DNA from: a bacterium
Lineage (GTDB): Bacteria > DYJV01 > JALVYZ01
Reading direction: 5' to 3'
Assembly (NCBI GenBank): GCA_027037705.1
Contig: JALVYZ010000413.1
Coordinates: 1-6,463 of the forward strand
DNA: 6,463 nucleotides
This document shows positions 1 through 4,467 of this stretch, one piece after another (positions within the stretch are counted from its first letter, which is position 1; every line of letters starts with the position of its first letter). The notes beneath the pieces are model-generated. The model was not told where the DNA came from. It ran no database searches and was given only the letters and a program-made list of their open reading frames with translations. Both the position numbers and the translations under genes were made by a program.

Positions 1-536
1 ATGCAATTAAAGTTAAAGATGCATTACAGGGAAAATATTTTATTTCAAAAGCAAGAACAGAAAATAAATTAATTCATGCAAAATTAAATCCTGGCGCTGA
101 CAATTCAGGTAAACTTGTATCAACAATTAGAACGTTAGCTAAAAAAATAGCAAAAAAACTTAATTCAGAACTCATTTTAATTGATGGTCCTCCAGGTGTT
201 GGATGTCCAGTTATTGCTTCAATTTCTGGAGTTAAAAAAGTTATTTTTATTACAGAACCAACAAAATCCGGCATTCATGACCTTATGAGAGTGTATGAAC
301 TTGCAAAACATTTTGCAGTAAAATCTTATGTAATTATAAATAAGGCAACAATTAATAAAAATCTTACTGAAAAAATAGAAAAATTTTGTAAAGAAAATAA
401 TATTATCCTTCTTGGTAAAGTTCCATATGATAAAAAATTTTACAACGCATTAATAGAAAAAAAATCTATTGTTGAGATAGATGAAAATTATAAAAAAATT
501 TTTTTGAAAATGTGGGAGGGATTATTAAGAGGTTAG
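1..536 (+). CDS. MinD-superfamily P-loop ATPase (ferredoxin-inserted type), C-terminal part
   Basis: The reading frame is open from the left edge (first full codon at base 3) to the TAG at 534-536, giving 177 visible codons; the start, the Walker A region and any ferredoxin insert lie outside the window. Visible motifs, counted from the first full codon: an HAKLNPGADNSGKL segment near 25-38, the switch motif IDGPPGVGCP near 60-69, and ITEPTKSGIHD near 83-93. These are characteristic of the MinD-like ATPases that carry an inserted 4Fe-4S ferredoxin domain (COG1149 type), usually encoded as pairs in ORP clusters. The family is thought to use ATP in iron-sulfur or metallocluster handling in the cytoplasm. 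An in-frame ATG at 285 is internal, because the conserved switch motif lies upstream of it. The NifX-like gene follows after about 350 bases. Family assignment is good; the exact partner or substrate is unknown. Confidence 0.85.
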   Translation, partial: AIKVKDALQGKYFISKARTENKLIHAKLNPGADNSGKLVSTIRTLAKKIAKKLNSELILIDGPPGVGCPVIASISGVKKVIFITEPTKSGIHDLMRVYELAKHFAVKSYVIINKATINKNLTEKIEKFCKENNIILLGKVPYDKKFYNALIEKKSIVEIDENYKKIFLKMWEGLLRG

Positions 537-577
537 TTAAGGTTGTTGAGGTTAATTGAGGTTAGTGTAAAAAGTCT

Positions 578-603
578 GGAGTCGGGAGTGCGGAGTCGGG
601 AGT
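578..603. repeat. 12-base direct repeat, two copies
   Basis: GGAGTCGGGAGT occurs at 578-589 and again at 592-603, separated by GC. It is G-rich and out of character with the AT-rich surroundings. It is probably a fragment of a dispersed intergenic minisatellite; no function is evident. Confidence 0.8.
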
Positions 604-612
604 CCTTATTTA

Positions 613-633
613 ATGAAAAATGAAAAATGAAAA
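613..633. repeat. Heptamer tandem repeat ATGAAAA x3
   Basis: Three exact tandem copies of ATGAAAA lie in the spacer. The ATGs have no downstream open frame worth calling, so this is simple-sequence repeat rather than coding. Confidence 0.8.
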
Positions 634-643
634 ATTGATAAAT

Positions 644-718
644 AGGCAAGAGGCACTGGGCTATAGGCTATTGGAAAAATAATTAAATCCTTTAGCCTCT
701 CGCCTATAGCCTATAGCC
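644..718. repeat. Interlocked inverted repeats (GGCTATAGGC and AGGCGAGAGGC words)
   Basis: The 13-base GGCTATAGGCTAT at 659-671 has a perfect inverted partner at 706-718. A second word, AGGCAAGAGGC at 644-654, pairs with GCCTCTCGCCT at 695-705 with one mismatch. The order is A-B-A'-B', so the two stems cannot nest. The arrangement is better explained as two opposite-facing pieces of one tandem repeat family than as a simple terminator hairpin. Confidence 0.7.
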
Positions 719-873
719 TTTAACCTAAATAAAAAACATATTAAAAAGATATAAAATAAAAGATGATTTACAGGAGAATTTCTACAAATTACTATTAATA
801 AGGATGAATAATAATAAATTGCTTTACACCTCAACGCATATACGCATTAACGCATTCACACATAAACTCAAAA

Positions 874-881
874 AAGGAGGT
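874..881 (+). promoter_or_regulatory. Strong Shine-Dalgarno for the NifX-like gene
   Basis: AAGGAGGT ends five bases before the ATG at 887. It is close to a perfect anti-16S match and fixes the start of the 119-aa protein. Confidence 0.9.
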
Positions 882-886
882 AAAAA

Positions 887-1246
887 ATGAAAATTGCATT
901 GACAATTTCTGAAAAAAGTGAAAATAGCAAAGTGGATCCAAGATTTGGGAGATGTCCATATTTTTTAATTATTGATGAAGAAACAGGAGAAAAAAAAATC
1001 ATTGATAATACCCAAAACTTAAACGCTATGCAAGGAGCAGGAATTCAAGCTGCTCAAAATTTATTAAAAGAAAATCCAGATATTTTAATCACTGGAAATA
1101 TAGGACCAAAGGCTTTTACATTATTATCTCCAAAAGTTAAAATTTATATTGGTGCAGGAGATTTAACCATTGAAGAAGCACTTAATAAGTATAAAAATGG
1201 TGAATTACAGTTAGCTACAGGTGCGAATAAACCTGGACATTGGTAA
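887..1246 (+). CDS. NifX/NafY-like dinitrogenase iron-molybdenum cofactor family protein (ORP-like)
   Basis: This 119-aa protein is a single NifX-like (COG1433) domain. It opens with the strand MKIALTI, then DPRFGRCPYFLI at residues 17-28, a helix segment GAGIQAAQNLL at 50-60, and TGNIGPKAF at 69-77. It ends with the family-typical E-A-L-x-x-Y-K-N-G-E-L segment. Length is normal for the stand-alone family. Members bind or carry metal clusters; the orange protein of Desulfovibrio is the best-known relative. The only cysteine, Cys23 in the FGRC motif, could be a metal ligand, but that is inference. The start is set by an excellent ribosome binding site. It sits between a MinD-type ATPase and an Mrp-NifX fusion whose C-terminal domain is a paralogue of this protein. 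A role in nitrogen fixation itself is not indicated, since no nif genes are visible. Confidence 0.9.
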   Translation: MKIALTISEKSENSKVDPRFGRCPYFLIIDEETGEKKIIDNTQNLNAMQGAGIQAAQNLLKENPDILITGNIGPKAFTLLSPKVKIYIGAGDLTIEEALNKYKNGELQLATGANKPGHW

Positions 1247-1258
1247 TTTAAATATGAA

Positions 1259-1326
1259 GATGCGGAAATGCGAAAATATACATAATATTGACTAAACTTA
1301 TTATCTCATTTACGCATTATCGCATC
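1259..1326. repeat. Imperfect inverted repeat between the NifX-like and Mrp genes
   Basis: GATGCGGAAATGCG at 1259-1272 pairs with CGCATTATCGCATC at 1313-1326 at 12 of 14 positions around a 40-base AT-rich loop. The right arm belongs to the ACGCAT word cluster that continues to about 1342. It could be an mRNA structure between two co-transcribed genes or simply opposite-facing copies of the same repeat word. It has no T-run, so a terminator is unlikely. Confidence 0.6.
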
Positions 1327-1342
1327 CACGCATACACGCATT
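1311..1342. repeat. Cluster of ACGCAT/TCGCAT words in the leader of the Mrp gene
   Basis: CGCAT occurs four times here (at about 1313, 1321, 1329 and 1337), always preceded by A or T and spaced about eight bases apart. It lies 16 bases upstream of the ribosome binding site. A similar cluster lies at about 835-858, just upstream of the NifX-like gene. The matching placement before two related genes may be regulatory, but a spreading simple repeat is equally possible. Confidence 0.55.
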
Positions 1343-1357
1343 TACAAATAAAATAAT

Positions 1358-1362
1358 GGAGG
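1358..1362 (+). promoter_or_regulatory. Shine-Dalgarno for the Mrp-NifX fusion gene
   Basis: GGAGG lies seven bases before the ATG at 1370 and supports that start. Confidence 0.85.
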
Positions 1363-1369
1363 ATAAAAG

Positions 1370-2575
1370 ATGCAACAACAGCAAGGAAAAGATGAACTTA
1401 CAGAGAAGATTAACCAAAATTTAAAGAGAATTAAACACAAAATTATAGTATTAAGCGGTAAAGGTGGAGTTGGAAAAAGCTCAGTTAGTGTTAATACTGC
1501 AACTGCATTGTGGTTAAAAGGCAAAAAAGTTGGGATTCTTGATATTGATATTCATGGTCCTTCAATAGGTAAAATGACTGGAATTCCACCAACAAAAAGA
1601 CTTGAATTAAATGAAAAAGGAGAACCTTCTCCAATAAAAATTAGAGATAATTTTTATGTATTAACAATTGCAGTATTACTTGATAGTGAAGATACACCAG
1701 TTGTTTGGAGAGGCCCGCTGAAAATGGGAGCTATTAAGCAATTTTTAGGAGACATTCAATGGCCTGAGCTTGATTACTTAATTATAGATTGCCCTCCAGG
1801 CACAGGGGATGAACCTTTAAGTGCAATTCAGCTTATTGGTAAAGTTGATGGAAGCATTATAGTTTCTACTCCTCAAGAAGTAGCATTTTTAGATGCAAGA
1901 AAAACAATAAATTTTTCAAAAATGCTTCAAGTGCCTGTTATTGGAATTATTGAAAATATGAGTGGTTTTAAGTGTCCTCATTGTGGAGAGATTACATATA
2001 TCTTTAAATCTGGTGGCGCTCATAAAGCAGCAAAAGATTTAAATGTTGATATCTTAGGACAGATTCCCTTTGAAATAGAAATGGTAGATGCTGCAGATAA
2101 AGGTATTCTTTATGTTGAAAAATATCAGGATTCAGAAGCTGCAAAAAAATATATACAAATTGCAAATGCAATTATTAAAAAATTAGAGTCAGAGACTTCA
2201 GAAAAACCTCAAATAGCAGAAGAGAAAAAGGAGGATAGCAAAATGAGAATAGCGATTCCTCTTGCAAATGGGAAACTTGCAACACATTTTGGACATTGTG
2301 AACTTTTTGGGATATATGATGTAGAAAATGGGAAAATTATAAATAAACAAATGATGACACCCCCTCCACATAAGCCTGGAGTCATCCCAAGATTTTTAAA
2401 TGAACAAGGTGTAAATAAAATAATTGCAGGAGGAATGGGTCAGAGAGCAATTCAATTTTTTAATGATTATGGCATTGAAGTAATAATTGGCGCACCTGTA
2501 AAAGATCCTGAAACATTAATTGAAGAATATTTAAACGGAACTTTACAGCTTGGTGAAAACGTATGCTCACATTAA
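1370..2575 (+). CDS. Mrp/NBP35-type Fe-S carrier ATPase fused to a NifX-like domain (MrpORP-like)
   Basis: This 401-aa protein has two parts. Residues 1-270 are an Mrp/NBP35 P-loop ATPase: deviant Walker A SGKGGVGKSS at 29-38, GILDIDIHGPS (Walker A') at 55-65, the switch IIDCPPGTGDEP at 138-149, IENMSGF at 194-200, and the CPHC pair Cys202/Cys205, which in this family bridges a 4Fe-4S cluster between two subunits. A charged Lys/Glu-rich linker spans about 272-291. Residues 292-395 form a NifX-like domain (MRIAIPL, then FGHCELFGIYD at 307-317, and AGGMGQRAIQFF at 353-364). The same fusion is known in sulfate reducers as MrpORP and is associated with the ORP complex. By family knowledge it is a cytoplasmic ATP-dependent Fe-S or metallocluster carrier. 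Start choice rests on the GGAGG seven bases upstream. A strong internal ribosome binding site precedes Met292, so a separate 110-aa NifX-like product is possible. Confidence 0.93.
   Translation: MQQQQGKDELTEKINQNLKRIKHKIIVLSGKGGVGKSSVSVNTATALWLKGKKVGILDIDIHGPSIGKMTGIPPTKRLELNEKGEPSPIKIRDNFYVLTIAVLLDSEDTPVVWRGPLKMGAIKQFLGDIQWPELDYLIIDCPPGTGDEPLSAIQLIGKVDGSIIVSTPQEVAFLDARKTINFSKMLQVPVIGIIENMSGFKCPHCGEITYIFKSGGAHKAAKDLNVDILGQIPFEIEMVDAADKGILYVEKYQDSEAAKKYIQIANAIIKKLESETSEKPQIAEEKKEDSKMRIAIPLANGKLATHFGHCELFGIYDVENGKIINKQMMTPPPHKPGVIPRFLNEQGVNKIIAGGMGQRAIQFFNDYGIEVIIGAPVKDPETLIEEYLNGTLQLGENVCSH
2228..2234 (+). promoter_or_regulatory. Internal Shine-Dalgarno before the NifX-like domain of the fusion gene
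   Basis: AAGGAGG inside the coding sequence ends eight bases before the in-frame ATG of Met292 (2243-2245), exactly where the NifX-like domain begins. Spacing and sequence are as good as those of the real starts of the neighbouring genes. It could drive internal initiation of a 110-aa protein or be a remnant of a formerly separate gene. The encoded Lys-Lys-Glu-Asp linker also uses these codons, so coincidence cannot be excluded. Confidence 0.6.
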
Positions 2576-2582
2576 TAAAAAT

Positions 2583-2606
2583 GGCGGGTCTACCCGCCTT
2601 TTTTTT
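2583..2606. terminator. Rho-independent terminator, probably bidirectional
   Basis: GGCGGGT (2583-2589) pairs with ACCCGCC (2592-2598); the outer six pairs leave a TCTA loop. Eight Ts follow at 2599-2606 on the + strand, seven bases after the Mrp fusion stop codon. On the minus strand the same hairpin is followed by ATTTTTATT, so it can also stop transcripts arriving from the minus-strand genes. It marks the boundary between the two convergent blocks. Confidence 0.93.
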
Positions 2607-2699
2607 AAGAAATCTCCTTTAATGCTATTCAGATATGCATCAAAAGTAAAAAGATAAAAATAAAACAAATTGATATTTCATGATTGATTTATTGATTTA

Positions 2700-2788
2700 T
2701 TATAACATGAAAGCTCACCTGCCACTATGGAGCAAGGCCGAAGGCCGCAGCGGAATAGCGGTCAAATGCATCTGCTTGTTGCAGGTGA
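2700..2788 (-). other. attC-like recombination site, terminal copy
   Basis: Read on the minus strand, the site ends in GTTATAA (complement of TTATAAC, 2700-2706), fitting the R' core with its G/TT crossover. Inside is an imperfect palindrome: CCACTAT (2722-2728) against ATAGCGG (2755-2761), and GGCC-GAA-GGCC at the tip. An outer TCACCTGC (2715-2722) pairs perfectly with GCAGGTGA (2781-2788), although that pairing competes with the inner stem at one base. No good R'' is seen beside it; the nearest consensus match on the minus strand is GCTTAAC (complement 2942-2948), too far away for a normal attC. This is the copy closest to the chromosomal block, so it would be the last site of the array. 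Confidence 0.5.
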
Positions 2789-2948
2789 AATTTACTTGAA
2801 ATCTTTTTTGAAATTTTAAGACGGGAATTGAATTTTTATAATTTATTATAAATAGATTATATAAAAAATAGAGGAGAAAATTATAAAGATTATGTCCTAT
2901 AAAATTTTTTTATCTACTTGACTTTTATCGCTAATATGTGTGTTAAGC
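2710..2948 (-). repeat. Long repeat, copy A (internally shortened)
   Basis: The hairpin part (2710-2770) and the tail (2804-2948) match copy B. The middle part of copy B, about 130 bases that carry the candidate promoter, is absent and replaced by some 30 unrelated bases. The tail includes conserved words such as TTTTGAAATTTTAAGAC and CTACTTGACTTTTATCG. Its far end is the GTTAAGC at 2942-2948. Confidence 0.75.
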
Positions 2949-3025
2949 TTTTAATTTTTGCCTACTAATTACTATCAACTTAGCTAATGTTTTTTAAAAA
3001 AACTTGCTCCACACCAGAGCCTGGC

Positions 3026-3133
3026 CCGCAAACATGATTTTGGGCTCAACCACTACTATATATTGTTGGTAATGTAATTTTGTCAGGCTGTATATTATAT
3101 ACAAAGTAACCTTAATAAGAATAAGGTTTGCGG
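3026..3133. repeat. Inverted repeat CCGCAAAC / GTTTGCGG with 92-base interior
   Basis: CCGCAAAC at 3026-3033 is the exact reverse complement of GTTTGCGG at 3126-3133. The enclosed sequence contains further short palindromes, such as GTATATTATATAC near 3090-3102 and CCTTAATAAGAATAAGG at 3111-3127. The overall 108-base span is similar to a long attC, and AAC/GTT sit at the inner edges of the arms, but the arms do not fit the attC core consensus. Its nature is unresolved. Confidence 0.45.
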
Positions 3134-3179
3134 AACCGCCTCAACACTGTTGTTTCTCCCCAAATATACGGTATTCATC

Positions 3180-3644
3180 TCAATTTCTGACTATATCGTG
3201 GTAGACCGTTATTATGTCGATAATTATTTCTTTTGATAATTCACCTACATTTTCAGCTACCAAAATCACCTCATCATCTTCTGGGATACTGGGATGTTTT
3301 ATATATTTTGATACGATATATTCTCTTTTTTTGTGTCTCTTTAATAAATCTCTATCTATTTTATAGACATAGCCTATTTTATATGTTTTATTCGATAACG
3401 CATAATATTTTGCTCTTTCAAAATGTGGAGTCGTAGAAGCACCTGATGTGGGAAATCCTTCTTGATTTAATTGATGACGTAGAACAGCATTATGTTCACA
3501 TAAACCATATCTTGCGTCACCGTTATGAATAGTTGTTCCATCATGCTTAAAACAATATTTAAAATCACCTACTTTCTTAGGTGATAATCCCTTCTCATTT
3601 TTATGAAGTTTTGGATTTACTCCACGGTATAAATAACAACTCAT
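3180..3644 (-). CDS. Putative ADP-ribosyltransferase (cholera/LT-toxin-like R-S-E fold)
   Basis: A 154-aa protein without signal peptide or membrane segment. Three elements occur in the order and spacing of R-S-E mono-ADP-ribosyltransferases: LYRG with Arg7, GASTTPHFERAKYYA with Ser70-Thr71-Thr72, and HPSIPEDDEVIL with Glu122 and Glu125. Between them GYVYKID (91-97) fits a core strand. The layout resembles the A chain of cholera toxin and LT (LYRA..., STS..., HPDEQEV...), but this is by eye. If correct it would transfer ADP-ribose from NAD to a cytoplasmic target; no target can be inferred. The ribosome binding site is weak. The gene begins just after a compact attC-like site and has no visible antitoxin or immunity partner. 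It could be a toxin, a defence effector or an unrelated protein with a similar fold. Confidence 0.6.
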   Translation of the reverse strand: MSCYLYRGVNPKLHKNEKGLSPKKVGDFKYCFKHDGTTIHNGDARYGLCEHNAVLRHQLNQEGFPTSGASTTPHFERAKYYALSNKTYKIGYVYKIDRDLLKRHKKREYIVSKYIKHPSIPEDDEVILVAENVGELSKEIIIDIITVYHDIVRN

Positions 3645-3663
3645 TTTACCATATTTTTATTTG

Positions 3664-3724
3664 GCCTAATGCCTAAACTCAGTGGCTAGCGGTTACGCCG
3701 GTCCGCTGGAAAGGTTCGTTAGAA
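3664..3724 (-). other. Compact attC-like site between two minus-strand genes
   Basis: On the minus strand this 61-base site starts with TTCTAAC (complement of 3718-3724), two bases after the stop codon of the membrane-protein gene. It ends with ATTAGGC (complement of 3664-3670). The outer CTAA/TTAG ends pair, and an inner AGCGG (complement near 3712-3716) pairs with CCGCT (complement near 3687-3691) around a short GC-rich loop. Length and layout are like short integron attC sites. One core base is off: the usual G before TT is A, which may impair recombination. It differs in sequence from the long repeats, as attC sites of unrelated cassettes do. Confidence 0.6.
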
Positions 3725-3726
3725 TT

Positions 3727-4107
3727 TTACCATAACATTTTTATAGATATTGTGATTACAAAAAAACATAATATCCATAAAATCACTGGTCCTGTAGCAC
3801 CCTTGAATTTTAATCCCCAAATTTCTATTTCTATTTTACCATAACTATATTCTAAAACTGATACAAGCAAATAAGCAGCAACTCCTGCTAAAGGAAGACC
3901 TATTGTAGCAGCAAAATGTTCTTTGACTATATCTTTTACCCATCCTTCTTTCTGCCATGTCCAATAAATTATGAAACTAACATAAGAAACACCTACAATC
4001 CCAGCTCCCAATATTGTTACAAGAAGAATGAGTTTTTTTAGCAATGGAGAACAGAATAATTCTTTTAGATAGCTAAACAAATTATCTCTTTCTTGCATAC
4101 GATTCAT
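3727..4107 (-). CDS. Small three-helix membrane protein of unknown function
   Basis: From the ATG at 4107 the protein has 126 residues. Three hydrophobic stretches are seen, at about 26-48, 66-85 and 106-125. Conserved-looking features are HFAATIGLPLAG at the start of helix 2, a charged hairpin IEIEIWGLKFKGATGP between helices 2 and 3, and a C-terminus ending in LW. I recall similar GLxFKGA(S/T)GPxxLW proteins as hypothetical membrane proteins in proteobacteria, but know no function. An ATG ten codons upstream (4137) also reads in frame, but it lies inside the repeat hairpin; Met at 4107 falls just after the putative G/TT crossover and is the better start. A further Met is at 4098. None has a good Shine-Dalgarno, so the start is uncertain. 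Confidence 0.75.
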   Translation of the reverse strand: MNRMQERDNLFSYLKELFCSPLLKKLILLVTILGAGIVGVSYVSFIIYWTWQKEGWVKDIVKEHFAATIGLPLAGVAAYLLVSVLEYSYGKIEIEIWGLKFKGATGPVILWILCFFVITISIKMLW

Positions 4108-4108
4108 G

Positions 4109-4190
4109 CTATAACAACAAGGGTCACTTGCCGACATGGAGCAAGGCCAAAGGCCGCAGCGGAACAGCGGTCAAGTGCACCCCTTTAATA
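4109..4190 (-). other. attC-like recombination site upstream of the membrane-protein gene
   Basis: The minus strand ends in GTTATAG (complement of 4109-4115), directly followed by the ATG at 4107. GGGTCACTTG (4121-4130) pairs with CAAGTGCACCC (4172-4182) with one extra base, and CCG (4131-4133) with CGG (4168-4170), leaving T4171 unpaired. This single unpaired base between the paired L-type boxes is a feature of attC sites. The tip is GGCC-AAA-GGCC (4145-4155). A degenerate R'' may lie at about 4184-4190; a better sequence match to R' (minus ATATAAC, complement 4454-4460) lies eight bases after the stop codon of the upstream gene but is about 340 bases away. Confidence 0.55.
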
Positions 4191-4460
4191 CTAATTGAGC
4201 CTTTATTTTTTTTATTTTTATGTTACAACTATTTAAATAACCTAAAAAAGAAGATTTTTCAATGAATTTTTACAAAAAACAACATAATTTTTACTGTGGT
4301 ATAGACCTTTGTAAATTTTTTTTGAAATTTTAAGACAGGAATTGAATTTGTTATAATTTATTACAAATGGGACAATTAAAAAATAGAGGGGAAAAAATGG
4401 ATATTTAACCCTATAAAATTTTTTATCTACTTGACTTTTATCGGCTCATATGTGTTATAT
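4121..4460 (-). repeat. Long repeat, copy B (complete)
   Basis: The only copy seen end to end, about 340 bases, filling nearly all of the space between the membrane-protein gene and the nuclease gene. Aligned to copy C without gaps, 4121-4299 and 6213-6391 differ at eight of 179 positions by my count: five in the hairpin and only three in the following 116 AT-rich bases. Its tail (4318-4460) matches copy A. On the minus strand the order is tail, promoter-like middle, hairpin, next gene. Confidence 0.85.
4234..4262 (-). promoter_or_regulatory. Candidate promoter within repeat copy B
   Basis: On the minus strand TTGAAA (complement 4257-4262) and TATTTA (complement 4234-4239) are separated by 17 bases. 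This would start transcription near 4226, through the hairpin and into the membrane-protein gene. The same elements recur unchanged in copy C. AT-richness makes chance matches likely, so confidence is moderate. Confidence 0.45.
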
Positions 4461-4467
4461 AACCTAT

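Larger units (their letters stand above)
537..886. other. Intergenic spacer made of several short-repeat types
   Basis: No convincing gene is visible in this 350-base spacer. It is a patchwork of simple repeats: GAGGTTA-like words (about 540-566), a 12-base direct repeat (578-603), a 7-base tandem repeat (613-633), a GGCTATAGGC-type inverted repeat (644-718), and ACGCAT words (about 835-858) just before the ribosome binding site of the next gene. I see no clear rho-independent terminator after the ATPase and no convincing promoter; TATAAAAT at 750-757 could be a -10 box but lacks a good -35 partner. Confidence 0.7.
2607..3179. other. Long non-coding stretch downstream of the last minus-strand gene
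   Basis: No credible gene is seen on either strand. The stretch holds an AT-rich spacer (2607-2699), the shortest copy of the long repeat with its hairpin (2710-2948), and about 230 bases of unassigned DNA (2949-3179) containing several small inverted repeats. The last part may be the remains of a decayed cassette, but nothing in it proves this. Confidence 0.6.

Noticed and set aside
835-1342. CRISPR array from regularly spaced ACGCAT words
   Set aside because: The repeat unit is only 5-7 bases, spacers are a few bases, and no longer repeat or cas gene is seen.
74-1524. Minus-strand open frames at 74-274 and 1342-1524
   Set aside because: They oppose conserved P-loop ATPase segments and have no family features.
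887-2575. Nitrogen fixation locus from NifX-like domains
   Set aside because: The neighbours are MinD- and Mrp-type ATPases without nifHDKENB, which fits an ORP-type metallocluster locus better.
4431-4460. Plus-strand promoter TTGACT-18-TTATAT at the end of repeat copy B
   Set aside because: The -10 part is not conserved in copy A (GTTAAG at the same place) and it would point into the antisense strand of the nuclease gene.
4121-4460. Group II intron or IS200/IS605-type element as the identity of the long repeat
   Set aside because: No reverse transcriptase or transposase, no recognisable domain V hairpin, and a hairpin at one end only. A non-autonomous element is not fully excluded.
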